Shown here one piece after another: positions 46,578-55,266 of a stretch of DNA of 64,000 nucleotides. The number at the start of each line of letters is the position of its first letter. Position 1 is the first letter of the stretch. This DNA comes from Devosia ureilytica. GTDB lineage: Bacteria; Pseudomonadota; Alphaproteobacteria; Rhizobiales; Devosiaceae. The translations under genes were made by a program, and so were the position numbers. Below the pieces are notes generated by a model. It ran no database searches. It was given only the letters and a program-made list of their open reading frames with translations, and was not told the DNA's origin. The stretch spans positions 1 through 64,000 of the forward strand of contig NZ_JAMZCU010000008.1 in assembly GCF_024273195.1 (NCBI RefSeq), in the 5' to 3' direction.

Positions 46578-47495
46578 CTATTGCGGCAGGACCTGCAGCG
46601 TTTCGGGCGCCGCCTGGGTCTGGGTGTTGTCGGGCATGGTCACGTTCTGGGCTTCGGAATAATCGGTGTTTCCAGACGCCTGAGAGCTGCCGGCCATGAC
46701 GCTCTGTTCCTTGCCATAACGAATGAGGCGCACGGCCTGATTGGCGGTTGCCGGGCCGGCCTCCTCACGATTGAAGTCTGCCACCGAACGCAGGGTCAGG
46801 CTGAGCTGACCGCGCGTGGAGGCATTGACCAGGGTTTCGGCCTGCGCGGGATCGAGCTCCAGCGTTGCAATGGTGGAATTGTCAAAGGTCGTGGGCGTGG
46901 GGCTGGCTTCGGCACCGCTCTCGTCGCCGCCGCTGACGCCCATTTCCCCAAGCCGCTTGCCAAGGGCCAGAACGCGCACATTGGAAAGGATGACCTCGGA
47001 GCGCTGGCCGACCGCCGAAGAGGTGGTGAGCAGTACATCGACGTGATCATTGGGCACGACGAAACCGCCGGCGCTGGAGGCCGCGGTGACCGTGACCGAG
47101 ACACCGCGCTTGCCTGGCAGAAGGACCGCCGAGAGATACCCCTGATCGGCCCGCACCAGCTTGGCCTCACGGATCGGTTCGCCGGGGAAGAATTCAAATC
47201 GCGCCACGGCGCCGTCCAACTGAACCGGCGCATCAGGCATGGTGGCAATGGTGACATATTCGGGACGTAGCGCGCCCTGGGGCCAATCCTGCCACTCGAC
47301 CCGTTCAGCACTGAGGCGCTCTCCGACGCCGATCGGGGCCTTGGCCACCAGGATCTGGGTCTTGGCTTCCTCGACAACCTGAGTGACGACCTGGGTATCT
47401 GGCGCAGGCGCACGCCCCCCTCGGGTGACCAGAAAGGCCGCAAGCGACCCCGCCACCAAGGCTACCAACAACAGGATAATACGCGCCGGTCTCAT
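46578..47495 (-). CDS. cpaB: Flp pilus assembly protein CpaB/RcpC
   Basis: A 305-residue periplasmic protein with an N-terminal anchor (MRPARIILLLVALVAGSLAAF) and an SAF-type domain (about 55-115) followed by the RcpC/CpaB domain. It supports the secretin channel. It precedes cpaC by eight bases. It opens the minus-strand operon cpaB-cpaC-cpaE-cpaF-tadB-tadC. Confidence 0.93.
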   Translation of the reverse strand: MRPARIILLLVALVAGSLAAFLVTRGGRAPAPDTQVVTQVVEEAKTQILVAKAPIGVGERLSAERVEWQDWPQGALRPEYVTIATMPDAPVQLDGAVARFEFFPGEPIREAKLVRADQGYLSAVLLPGKRGVSVTVTAASSAGGFVVPNDHVDVLLTTSSAVGQRSEVILSNVRVLALGKRLGEMGVSGGDESGAEASPTPTTFDNSTIATLELDPAQAETLVNASTRGQLSLTLRSVADFNREEAGPATANQAVRLIRYGKEQSVMAGSSQASGNTDYSEAQNVTMPDNTQTQAAPETLQVLPQ

Positions 47496-47754
47496 GACCT
47501 ACTCCGGTTGTACGAGCGCCGCCTGCGTCCACGTGGACACGGAGAGCCGCGCTATCCATTTCTGCGACACCGTTGATGCGGAAAAACGCTACAGAATTTT
47601 CCGCACGATGCACTGGACGGGCCAATTGCGCCCATTTCCACCGGCTGAACTATGGAACCAAAGGGTCAAGTTTTAGTTAATCAGAACTTTGCGAAAGGCG
47701 TTAACAAGTTATGAATGCTTGCTTTTTGCAAATGAGCAGCACCAAAGACGACAA

Positions 47755-47782
47755 AGGCACCCGCAGTATTTTGCGGATGCCT
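47755..47782 (-). terminator. Terminator of cpaA
   Basis: AGGCACCCGCA (47755-47765) pairs with TGCGGATGCCT (47772-47782) with one mismatch around TTTT-type loop. On the minus strand TTTGTCGTCTTT follows. It lies 25 bp past the cpaA stop and separates it from cpaB. Confidence 0.65.
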
Positions 47783-47806
47783 CTTGCAAGGAGTTGTCGG
47801 AAGGGA

Positions 47807-48307
47807 TCAGGCGGCGAGGCGCTCGAAGATCGCCGTATTGGAATAGGTCAGCAGACCCGCCACCGCCATGGCAACGCCATAGGGAATGCCCTGTTTGTGA
47901 TCGCGCAGGCGCTTGAGCCAGGGCATTGAGTCGACAACGTCGGGCATGGGCACGCGCCGCAGTACCAGAATGGCGAGGGTCAGCACACCGCCCAGGAGAG
48001 CGGTATAGGCCAGATAGGGCAAGGTCAGCCCAAAGCCGAGCCAAAGCGTGGTGGCTGCGGCCAGCTTGGCATCGCCGCCGCCAATCCAGCGCAGCGCGAA
48101 CATGGTGAAGGCCACGACCAGAACCACAAAGGCGCAGAGCAGGTGCATGGCAAATTGCTGCAGCGGCATTTCAACCAGCAGCGCAACAACCATGAAACCG
48201 GCGACCAACAGGAGCACGAGCTTGTTGGAAATCCGCATGGTCAACAAATCGGACGACGCCGCAAACGCCATGGCGAGGGGAAAGAACATGAGGGCAATGG
48301 TTGACAT
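47807..48307 (-). CDS. cpaA: Prepilin peptidase CpaA/TadV
   Basis: A 166-residue A24 aspartic peptidase with five to six membrane helices that cleaves the Flp leader. The two catalytic aspartates are in AASSDLLTMRISN and GGGDAKLAAA. It lacks the methylase domain of PilD, as is usual for TadV. It lies between the flp pilin gene and cpaB on the same strand, with terminators on each side. Confidence 0.94.
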   Translation of the reverse strand: MSTIALMFFPLAMAFAASSDLLTMRISNKLVLLLVAGFMVVALLVEMPLQQFAMHLLCAFVVLVVAFTMFALRWIGGGDAKLAAATTLWLGFGLTLPYLAYTALLGGVLTLAILVLRRVPMPDVVDSMPWLKRLRDHKQGIPYGVAMAVAGLLTYSNTAIFERLAA

Positions 48308-48368
48308 AGGCGCGCTACCCCGGAGGAACCAACGTCGAACCAGTCTGGCAGACGGGACTTAAAAAAGC

Positions 48369-48399
48369 GGAAAGGGAAGGCCAAAGACCTTCCCTTTCC
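48369..48399 (-). terminator. Rho-independent terminator of the flp pilin gene
   Basis: GGAAAGGGAAGG (48369-48380) and CCTTCCCTTTCC (48388-48399) form a perfect 12-bp stem around a seven-base loop. On the minus strand GCTTTTTTAAG follows. It lies 57 bp past the pilin stop. Confidence 0.92.
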
Positions 48400-48455
48400 A
48401 ATTCGCGCTTGTCTCCAGAGCAGACGCCGGCAGGCGCATGCTCCTGGACAACAGC

Positions 48456-48629
48456 TTACGGCATGTTGTTGGTCAGCGTGCCGGCGATACCGTTGAAGAG
48501 GTTACCCAGGCTGTCACCGAGAGCGGTCGCAGCGAGGATGATACCAACGGAGATAAGAGCGGCGATAAGGCCGTACTCAATAGCAGTCGCGCCCGACTCA
48601 TCCTGCGCGAAACGTGCGAAAATTTTCAT
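48456..48629 (-). CDS. flp: Flp family type IVb pilin
   Basis: A 57-residue prepilin too short to appear in many gene calls. The leader MKIFARFAQDESG is cleaved after Gly13, and the mature part begins ATAIEYGLIAALISVG with the conserved Glu-Tyr of Flp pilins. A hydrophobic helix (about 14-40) is followed by a short Asn/Gly-rich tail. The ATG follows AAGGAGCC. It is the only pilin gene visible in the locus, and a CtrA-like site lies upstream. Confidence 0.96.
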   Translation of the reverse strand: MKIFARFAQDESGATAIEYGLIAALISVGIILAATALGDSLGNLFNGIAGTLTNNMP

Positions 48630-49010
48630 TCCCAGGCTCCTTTTTACACGTCCTCAGTGACGGCAGTGTCGGACCACGTCACACATCGAACATGAGCCAA
48701 CGCTATCCATGACAGGTTGAAATAGCGTTAACCGGAGCCCGGCCCGCTTTACGACGCGCCAGCAAATTTTTCTTGATGATCAACACCTTACACAAATATA
48801 TAAAAGTTTATCAATGTGAAAAGGTCCTAGTAGAGGGCCTTAGCCAGCCTCCGTATTACTACAGTGCGAGGATTAGGACCGCCCAGGCGTCAAACTCTAG
48901 TGACACTGTAAATGACAGGCTCGGCCGGGCACCAATCTGCCGGACGTTTGCCAAGTATTTACCATTCCGGAGGATCGTAGAGGTGTAGTACCAGTACCCG
49001 GGTTTCAGCC
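48630..49010. other. AT-rich divergent intergenic region of the pilus locus
   Basis: About 380 bases between flp and the N-domain gene. Positions 48757-48830 are markedly AT-rich compared with the rest of the window. It holds the CtrA-like site at 48717-48731 and must hold the promoters of flp and of the plus-strand genes, but no clear -35/-10 pair was identified. No gene is seen. Confidence 0.6.
48717..48731. promoter_or_regulatory. CtrA-like binding site upstream of flp
   Basis: TTGA-N7-TTAA (TTGAAATAGCGTTAA) differs by one base from the CtrA consensus TTAA-N7-TTAA. It lies about 90 bp upstream of the flp start. In Caulobacter, CtrA activates pilA. Confidence 0.5.
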
Positions 49011-49457
49011 ATGTTCCGTTTTGCCGCCATTGCCCTGTTGCTCAGCGCAACCCTTGCCGGGCCAATGCCTGCGCTGGCTCAGGACGGCGCGCCGATCAGC
49101 GTCAACGTCAACATGGCGCGCGTGCTTCGCATCAGCGCCCCGGCGGCAACGGTGATCGTAGGCAATCCCGGCATTGCCGATGTTACCATCCAGGACCCGC
49201 AGACACTGATCCTGACCGGCAGAAGCTACGGCCAGACCAATCTGATCGTGCTCGACAGCCGCGGTGAGCCTGTGGCCGATACGCTGGTGGAGGTGGTGCA
49301 AATGAGCGCTGGCGTGATGACGGTCTACCAGGGGCAGAGCCGCACGACGCTCGCCTGTGCGCCGGTTTGCCAGCCTGTGGTCATGATGGGTGACGACGCC
49401 GGGTTCTCGGGGCAAACACTGGCATCGTCGCAACTGGTGCAATCTGCCGCCAACTGA
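49011..49457 (+). CDS. Stand-alone pilus secretin N-domain protein
   Basis: A 148-residue secreted protein: signal peptide (1-23, ALAQD), then a domain (about 28-100) with VNMARVLRISAPAATVIVGNPGIADVTI and LTGRSYGQTNLIVLD, the N-terminal domain found in CpaC itself. It has no secretin domain. Two cysteines near the C terminus (LACAPVCQP) form a possible disulphide. It may bind peptidoglycan or brace the secretin. No strong ribosome site is seen before the ATG. It is read toward the tadE genes. Confidence 0.85.
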   Translation: MFRFAAIALLLSATLAGPMPALAQDGAPISVNVNMARVLRISAPAATVIVGNPGIADVTIQDPQTLILTGRSYGQTNLIVLDSRGEPVADTLVEVVQMSAGVMTVYQGQSRTTLACAPVCQPVVMMGDDAGFSGQTLASSQLVQSAAN

Positions 49458-49581
49458 ACCGCGTTCAGCCTTTATTTACCAAACTCAACCCCAGTCCCGA
49501 TTGCGACGCACATCCTAACCATTGGGTTAGGGTATCCGCATAGTTTGGCCTCCTAGGCAATGCGCAGGGGTCAACGAGACC

Positions 49582-50136
49582 GTGTTCGGCAATTGGGGAA
49601 AAGCTCTGCAGCGGCAGGTGCGGCGACTGGGGCGTGACGAGCGCGCGGTCACGGCCGTGGAATTCGGCATGCTCGCCCTGCCCTTCTTCTCCGTTATCGG
49701 GGCCATCATGCAAACATCGGTGGTGTTTCTGACCGCACAGGTGCTGGAAAGCGCGGTGAACGATGCGTCGCGCGCCATTCGCACCGGACAGAGCCAGGCC
49801 GGAAATGTCACCATGGAGCAGTTCCGCAGCGATGTCTGCAGCCGCACCTATGGGCTCATTCCCGACTGCGCCGGCCTGCATGTGCGGGTCAATGTCATCA
49901 CCAATTTCCAGGCGGCGAGCGCAGCGCCACCGCTTGCGAACGATTGCACCGCACCCTGCGACTGGACGGAAACCGAGACCTGGGGACCGGGCGGGGGCAA
50001 ATCAGTGGTGCTGGTACAAGTCTACTATCGCTATCCGATCTTCGTGCAGCTTGGACCGCTCGGGATGTCGAACATGGGCGATGGGCGGCGGTTGATCGGG
50101 TCGGCCACCGTGTTCCAGAACGAGCCCTTTTCATGA
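49582..50136 (+). CDS. tadE: TadE-like pseudopilin protein
   Basis: A 184-residue protein with the TadE N-terminal pattern: DERAVTAVEFGMLALPFF, where Ala/Val-Glu-Phe is the pseudopilin processing and assembly signature, in a single hydrophobic helix (about 22-50). The rest is a periplasmic domain with four cysteines. It starts at a GTG at 49582. Its stop overlaps the start of the next tadE-type gene (ATGA). Confidence 0.88.
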   Translation: MFGNWGKALQRQVRRLGRDERAVTAVEFGMLALPFFSVIGAIMQTSVVFLTAQVLESAVNDASRAIRTGQSQAGNVTMEQFRSDVCSRTYGLIPDCAGLHVRVNVITNFQAASAAPPLANDCTAPCDWTETETWGPGGGKSVVLVQVYYRYPIFVQLGPLGMSNMGDGRRLIGSATVFQNEPFS

Positions 50137-50708
50137 GCGGGCGGATGGGAAACACCATGGCCCGCCTGCTGCGGTGGCTGCGTGCCGATGACGGCGTGGC
50201 CGCAGTGGAATTTGCACTGGTGCTGCCGATCATGCTGATGGTTTATGTGGGCACGCTGGAGGCCAGCACCCTGATCACCATGGACCGCAAGGTGCAATCG
50301 GTGGCCGGCGCCGTGGGTGACCTGGTGGCGCGAGCCGACGAAGAAATCAGTTCCAGCCTGATGCAGGACTATTTTGGCGCCGCCAGCGGGATCATGACGC
50401 CCTATTCGTCGGCCAATGTGCTCCAGGTGGTGACGGCCATAGACGTAGCCGACGACGGCACGACCGAAGTAATCTGGACGCGGCAATATCAAAACGGGGT
50501 CTATTCCGACGCCACGCCCCATACGGTGGGCGGGACTTTTCCTCTCCCCACGGAAATGACCAATATTTCCAAGGGTAGCATGGTGATTGCCGCTGAGGCT
50601 TCGTATTCCTACACGCCGCTTTTGGGCATTGTCATCAACACGCCGATCAATCTCTATCGCTCCAGCTTTTTCATGCCGCGCTTTGGGGGCGACATCGAGT
50701 TGAACTAG
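50133..50708 (+). CDS. Second TadE/TadG-like pseudopilin protein
   Basis: A 191-residue protein with DDGVAAVEFALVLPIMLMVYVG, the TadE-type helix with its Glu, near residue 25. A periplasmic domain of about 140 residues follows. TadG relatives carry a long C-terminal vWA domain, which is absent here. It is coupled to the first tadE by a four-base overlap. Confidence 0.86.
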   Translation: MSGRMGNTMARLLRWLRADDGVAAVEFALVLPIMLMVYVGTLEASTLITMDRKVQSVAGAVGDLVARADEEISSSLMQDYFGAASGIMTPYSSANVLQVVTAIDVADDGTTEVIWTRQYQNGVYSDATPHTVGGTFPLPTEMTNISKGSMVIAAEASYSYTPLLGIVINTPINLYRSSFFMPRFGGDIELN

Positions 50709-50902
50709 AGCAAGCGCGACGCCGTGATCGCTTTGGCCCAGGCGCTTCTTGACCAATCGCGTTTCGACGGATGCTCGCCTGCAAATGGCAGTTTTCGGCT
50801 GAGCCTGAGCTGAATAGCGATTGGTCCCAGGGCTGGCTTGCCCGGTCCGCCGCGCCATGCCACAAGCCGGGCACCTTTGACCCGATTGGCCCGGAATTGA
50901 GC

Positions 50903-51529
50903 ATGCACGAGAGCGACACCATCATCCCCGTATTCGACCTGGGCGGCGTCTTTGTCGACTGGAACCCGATGTATCTGTTCCGCAAGCTGTTCGAGAGCGA
51001 GGAAGATGCGCTGTGGTTTCACCAGAGCATCTGCACCGGGGATTGGAACCTCGAATTTGACGCCGGCGAAATCTATGCCGAGGGCGTGGCCAAGCTGATC
51101 ACCCGCTTTCCCAAATACTGGCGGGAAATCCAGGCGTTCGACACGCGCTGGAAGGAAACCGTCGGCGGGTTCATCCAAGGCACGGTCGACATCCACAACG
51201 AGCTGATCGAACAGGACATTCCGACCTTTGCGATCACCAATTTTTCCTGGGAGAAATGGGTGAGTTGCCTGGGCGAATGGCCGTTTCTTGAGAAATTCGA
51301 TGGGGTGGTGGTGTCCGGCCTGGAAGGGTTGGTCAAGCCTGACCCGCGGCTTTATCGCGTGTTCTGCGAGCGCTATGGCCTGGCACCGGACGCCTGCGTA
51401 TTCATCGACGACAGCGAGCCCAATATCGTGGCGGCACGAAAGTTCGGCATGAAGGGCGTGCATTTCAAGGAGCCGGGGCACCTGCGGGCAGACTTGATCG
51501 CACTGGGGCTGCCGCTCAAGGCGAAGTAG
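50903..51529 (+). CDS. HAD family hydrolase
   Basis: A 208-residue haloacid dehalogenase-like protein of the YihX/haloacid type. Motif I FDLGGVFVDW carries the nucleophile Asp, motif II is AITNFSW, motif III is KPDPRLY, and motif IV is VFIDDSEPN. The cap is helical (about 20-90). The expected activity is phosphatase on a sugar phosphate or similar; the substrate is unknown. An ATG at 50903 begins the conserved segment, and a longer frame from 50771 lacks support. It ends ahead of a pair of facing palindromic repeats. Confidence 0.9.
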   Translation: MHESDTIIPVFDLGGVFVDWNPMYLFRKLFESEEDALWFHQSICTGDWNLEFDAGEIYAEGVAKLITRFPKYWREIQAFDTRWKETVGGFIQGTVDIHNELIEQDIPTFAITNFSWEKWVSCLGEWPFLEKFDGVVVSGLEGLVKPDPRLYRVFCERYGLAPDACVFIDDSEPNIVAARKFGMKGVHFKEPGHLRADLIALGLPLKAK

Positions 51530-51549
51530 GGGCCTTTTCCCTTTCTTTC

Positions 51550-51694
51550 TTCTCCCCCTTGGGGAGAAGGTGGCGCGTAGCGCCGGATGAGGGGGATGCT
51601 GCCAGTGGAGTGGAATCGCGCCTTCTACGCTGCGGAGATATCCCCCTCACCGACTCGGCTGCGCCGAGCCACCTCTCCCCGAGGGGGAGAGGAA
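51550..51694. repeat. Facing pair of mosaic palindromic repeats
   Basis: The element at 51550-51596 reads TTCTCCCC..GGGGAGAAGGTGGC..GATGAGGGGG. The one at 51641-51694 is the reverse-complement type, as at 28701. Together they form an inverted pair in the gap between the HAD and upp genes. Confidence 0.88.
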
Positions 51695-51701
51695 CAAGGC
51701 G

Positions 51702-52343
51702 TCACTTGGTCCCGTACATGCGGTCGCCGGCATCGCCGAGACCTGGGACGATATAACCCTTCTCGTTGAGATGGCTGTCGATGGCGGCGGTAAAGACCGG
51801 CACATCAGGATGTGCCTCGGTGAAGTGCTTGATGCCTTCAGGTGCGGCCAGGAGGCACAAAAAGCGGATATTGTTGGCGCCGCGTTCCTTGAGCTTTTCG
51901 ATAGCCGCGGTGGCCGAATTGGCCGTGGCCAGCATTGGGTCGACGACGATGATGAGACGATCTTCAAGGCTGGAGGGCGCCTTGAAGTAATATTCCACCG
52001 GCTCGAGCGTTTCATGATCGCGATACATGCCGATATGGGCGACGCGGGCGGCGGGAACCAGGTCCAGCATGCCGTCCAGCAGGCCATTGCCAGCGCGCAG
52101 GATCGAGGCGAAGACCAGCTTCTTGCCCTTGATCGCCGGTGACTTCATCGAGGCCATCGGCGTTTCGATGTCGATCAGTTCCAGCTCCAGATCGCGGGTG
52201 ACCTCGTAGCACATCAAATGTGCAATCTCGCGCAGGAGACGCCGGAACCCGGCGATGGAGGTCTCCTTGTTGCGCATGATGGTCAGCTTGTGCTGGATCA
52301 TGGGGTGATCGATGACCGTCACTTTGCCTTCGGTTCTGCTCAT
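51702..52343 (-). CDS. upp: Uracil phosphoribosyltransferase
   Basis: A 213-residue enzyme that joins uracil and PRPP to UMP. It has the UPRT motifs [29 protein letters not shown], the PRPP loop [16 protein letters not shown] and a C-terminal GDAGDR. The ATG at 52343 follows AAGG with eight-base spacing. A GTG at 52352 overlaps that site and is unlikely. It is the last gene of the salvage cluster and recaptures uracil made by thymidine/uridine phosphorolysis. Confidence 0.96.
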   Translation of the reverse strand: MSRTEGKVTVIDHPMIQHKLTIMRNKETSIAGFRRLLREIAHLMCYEVTRDLELELIDIETPMASMKSPAIKGKKLVFASILRAGNGLLDGMLDLVPAARVAHIGMYRDHETLEPVEYYFKAPSSLEDRLIIVVDPMLATANSATAAIEKLKERGANNIRFLCLLAAPEGIKHFTEAHPDVPVFTAAIDSHLNEKGYIVPGLGDAGDRMYGTK

Positions 52344-52421
52344 CTTTGTCACCTTGTTTCGTGTTGGTCGGGTTTCCGAACCGCAAACCGGCGGCCACTT
52401 CTGCTGGAAACGCTTCGAGGA

Positions 52422-53639
52422 CTAAAGAAAGGATTTGCCGTGGCGGCCGGGAGGAAGACCCAGCCAGGCGGCGATGCTTTCACCTATATCAGCGAAGCTG
52501 GAGCGAATGCCAATCTCTCCGGGTGGCAGGGCTGGGGAAAAGACCAGGATCGGCACCTGTTCGCGGGTGTGATCGGTGCCCGGCCAGGTCGGGTCGTTGC
52601 CATGATCGGCAGTGAGAATGAGCAAATCGTCGTGGCGGAGTTTTGCGATCAGCTCGGGCAGGCGCGCGTCGAACAGTTCCAGCGCCGCCGCATAGCCGGG
52701 GACGTCGCGGCGATGGCCGTATTCAGAGTCGAAATCGACGAAATTGGTCATGATGAAGGCCCGGTCGGCGGCCATTTCCATGACGTCGAGGGTCTTGTCG
52801 AAGAGCTGGGGGATGCCGGTGCCCTTCAATTTGTGGGTGACGCCGGAGCCGGCATAAATGTCGGAGATCTTGCCGATGGCGTAGACCTGGTTGCCGGCGC
52901 CGGCATTGCGATCGAGCAGGGTCGGCTCAGGCGGGGCGATGGCGAAGTCACGGCGATTGCCGGTACGCCTGAAGGTGTCGGGCGTCTCGCCCACAAAGGG
53001 CCGGGCGATGACGCGGCCGATATTGAGCGGTTCGGTCAGCTCAAAGGCGATCTTGCAGATGTCATAGAGCCGTTCGAGACCGAAATGGGTTTCGTGGGCC
53101 GCAATCTGGAAGACGCTATCGATGGAGGTGTAGCAGATCGGCTTGCCGGAGTGGATACTCTGCGTGCCCAGCTCTGCAATGACGGTGGTGCCCGAGGCAT
53201 GCTTGTCGCCCAGAATGCCGGGCAGTTCGGCGCGGCGGATAAATTCGGCAATCAGATCGGGCGGAAAGGTTGGTTCAGATTGCGGAAAATAACCCCACTC
53301 GAAGGGCACCGGCACGCCAGCAATTTCCCAATGGCCCGACGGCGTGTCCTTGCCTTTCGACACTTCGCGGCCAACGCCGAAGCGGCCACCCTTGGGCGTG
53401 GCGGAGAGATTGGGCGGGAGAGTGCCGGTCGAGAGTTTTATCGCCGCGCCGAGCCCCATGGCGTCCATATTGGGCACGTTGAGCGGGCCGGAGCGAAGAC
53501 CCTCGCGGTCGGCTTTTCCGGCTGCGGCCCATTCGGCGATATGGCCGACAGTGTTGGAGCCTGCATCGCCATAATCGGCAGCGTCAGGCGCGCCGCCGAT
53601 ACCGACGCTGTCGAGCAGGCAGACAATGGCGCGGGGCAT
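52422..53639 (-). CDS. deoB: Phosphopentomutase DeoB
   Basis: A 405-residue alkaline phosphatase-superfamily enzyme that converts ribose or deoxyribose 1-phosphate to the 5-phosphate. Metal sites are in [14 protein letters not shown] (Asp), [10 protein letters not shown] (phosphoacceptor Thr), [21 protein letters not shown] and [10 protein letters not shown]. The ATG follows AAAGGAG. It starts four bases after deoA ends, so they are coupled. Confidence 0.96.
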   Translation of the reverse strand: MPRAIVCLLDSVGIGGAPDAADYGDAGSNTVGHIAEWAAAGKADREGLRSGPLNVPNMDAMGLGAAIKLSTGTLPPNLSATPKGGRFGVGREVSKGKDTPSGHWEIAGVPVPFEWGYFPQSEPTFPPDLIAEFIRRAELPGILGDKHASGTTVIAELGTQSIHSGKPICYTSIDSVFQIAAHETHFGLERLYDICKIAFELTEPLNIGRVIARPFVGETPDTFRRTGNRRDFAIAPPEPTLLDRNAGAGNQVYAIGKISDIYAGSGVTHKLKGTGIPQLFDKTLDVMEMAADRAFIMTNFVDFDSEYGHRRDVPGYAAALELFDARLPELIAKLRHDDLLILTADHGNDPTWPGTDHTREQVPILVFSPALPPGEIGIRSSFADIGESIAAWLGLPPGRHGKSFL

Positions 53640-53643
53640 GGGA

Positions 53644-54966
53644 TTACTCCTTTGGCACGATGCGATCCGCAATCAGCGGATTTTGCGAGGCGGCATCGCC
53701 AAGGCTGTAGGCCCGCTTGAGCCGCGCTTCGGCATCTCGGGCGCTGGCTTCGTCGGCAGCATGGATGCGGGCAATGGGGGTGGCCTTGTCGGCTGGAGCG
53801 CCGAGGGGGGCAAGACGGTCGAAGCCGACGCGGTGATCGATGGCATCGGTGGGCGTGGCGCGGCCACCGCCAAGGGCGACAACGGCCATGCCGACTGCGC
53901 GGGTGTCGATGGCGCTGACACTCCCCTGCCCGTCCGCAAAGACGTCGCGGATGATGGGCGCCGCGGCGAGGTGGGTGTCCATATGGTCGATGAAATCTTT
54001 GGGTCCGCCAAGGGCGGCCACCATTCTGGCAAAATGCTCGGTGGCGCGACCGCTGTCCAGGGCAGCATCGACCATGGCACGCGCCTGGTTGAGCGTGCTC
54101 GCCTTGCCGGTCATCAGGGCGATTTCGGCGCAGAGCGCCAATGTCACTTCGCGCAGCCGCGGGTCCTGATGGGTGCCGGTGAGAAAGTCGACTGCGTTGC
54201 GCACTTCAAGGCCATTGCCGGCGGCCGAGGCCAGCGGCTCGTTCATATCGGTGATCAGCGCCCCGGTCTTGAGGCCTGCGCCATTGGCGACGGTGACGAG
54301 GCTTTCGGCCAGCGCCTGCGATTTTTCCAATGTCGGCATGAAGGCGCCGGAGCCGGTTTTGACGTCGAGGACAAGCGCCCCAAGGCCGGCCGCGAGCTTT
54401 TTCGAGAGGATGGAGGCGGTAATCAGTGCGATGGATTCGACCGTGCCGGTGACATCGCGGATCGAATAGAGGGTCTTATCGGCGGGAGCCAGATCAGCGG
54501 TCTGGCCGATGATGGCGCAACGGGTCTCCTTCACGACCTTTCGGAAAAGGGCGTTGTCGGGGCTGGTGGCATAGCCGGGAATAGCATCGAATTTGTCGAG
54601 CGTGCCGCCGGTGTGGCCCAAGCCCCGGCCGGAAATCATCGGCACATAAATGCCAATGGCAGCCAGGATCGGCGCCAGCATGAGGCTGACATTATCGCCG
54701 ACGCCCCCGGTCGAATGTTTGTCGGCCACCGGGCCATCGAGATCAGACCAATCGAGCACGGCGCCAGAGTCGCGCATGGCCAGGGTCAAGGCCACCCGCT
54801 CATCCATGGTCATGTCCTGGAAATAGACCGCCATGGCAAAGGCAGCTGCCTGCGCATAAGAGACCGTGCCATTGGCAAAGCCTGCAATGAACTGGGCTAT
54901 GTCGTTCTTGGCGAGGGTTTCGCCGTTGCGCTTCTTGAGGATGACTTCTTGGGGGAGGAAGACCAT
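53644..54966 (-). CDS. deoA: Thymidine phosphorylase DeoA
   Basis: A 440-residue enzyme that splits thymidine (and often uridine) to base and sugar 1-phosphate. It has the family motifs [30 protein letters not shown] and [10 protein letters not shown]. The length is normal for the family. It starts seven bases after the small DUF6958-type gene. Confidence 0.96.
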   Translation of the reverse strand: MVFLPQEVILKKRNGETLAKNDIAQFIAGFANGTVSYAQAAAFAMAVYFQDMTMDERVALTLAMRDSGAVLDWSDLDGPVADKHSTGGVGDNVSLMLAPILAAIGIYVPMISGRGLGHTGGTLDKFDAIPGYATSPDNALFRKVVKETRCAIIGQTADLAPADKTLYSIRDVTGTVESIALITASILSKKLAAGLGALVLDVKTGSGAFMPTLEKSQALAESLVTVANGAGLKTGALITDMNEPLASAAGNGLEVRNAVDFLTGTHQDPRLREVTLALCAEIALMTGKASTLNQARAMVDAALDSGRATEHFARMVAALGGPKDFIDHMDTHLAAAPIIRDVFADGQGSVSAIDTRAVGMAVVALGGGRATPTDAIDHRVGFDRLAPLGAPADKATPIARIHAADEASARDAEARLKRAYSLGDAASQNPLIADRIVPKE

Positions 54967-54972
54967 GGGGCT

Positions 54973-55263
54973 CTATCGTTTGTAAAGGCGAACCGGCGGC
55001 TTGTCGGCGCGTGAGATGACCTGCTTGGCCTCGAGGTCGAGTTGCACCGCCTTGACCCACCAGCCCGCTTTTTCGCCACCCGGAAAAATGTCCTCAGGCA
55101 GCCTGGGCTTGACCGCAGCGATCAGATCGCTGACCGACATGCCGGGTGCCACATCTGGCAAGGTGGCAAGCACCGCCACCTTCATCGCGGCAAACTTGTC
55201 TGCGTCGACGCGATAGGTTTTGCCGGGCTGGCCGACATTCTCGATTTCGATCTTCTCGGCCAT
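54973..55263 (-). CDS. Small DUF6958-like protein in the deo operon
   Basis: A 96-residue soluble protein; VGQPGKTYRVDADKFAAMK and FPGGEKAGWWVKAVQLDLEAK are distinctive and recall proteins annotated as DUF6958 (recall, not verified). The composition suggests a winged-helix-like or small alpha/beta domain. It lies between the ALDH and deoA genes with gaps of three and six bases, so it is cotranscribed with nucleoside catabolism. The function is unknown. Confidence 0.72.
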   Translation of the reverse strand: MAEKIEIENVGQPGKTYRVDADKFAAMKVAVLATLPDVAPGMSVSDLIAAVKPRLPEDIFPGGEKAGWWVKAVQLDLEAKQVISRADKPPVRLYKR

Positions 55264-55266
55264 GGT

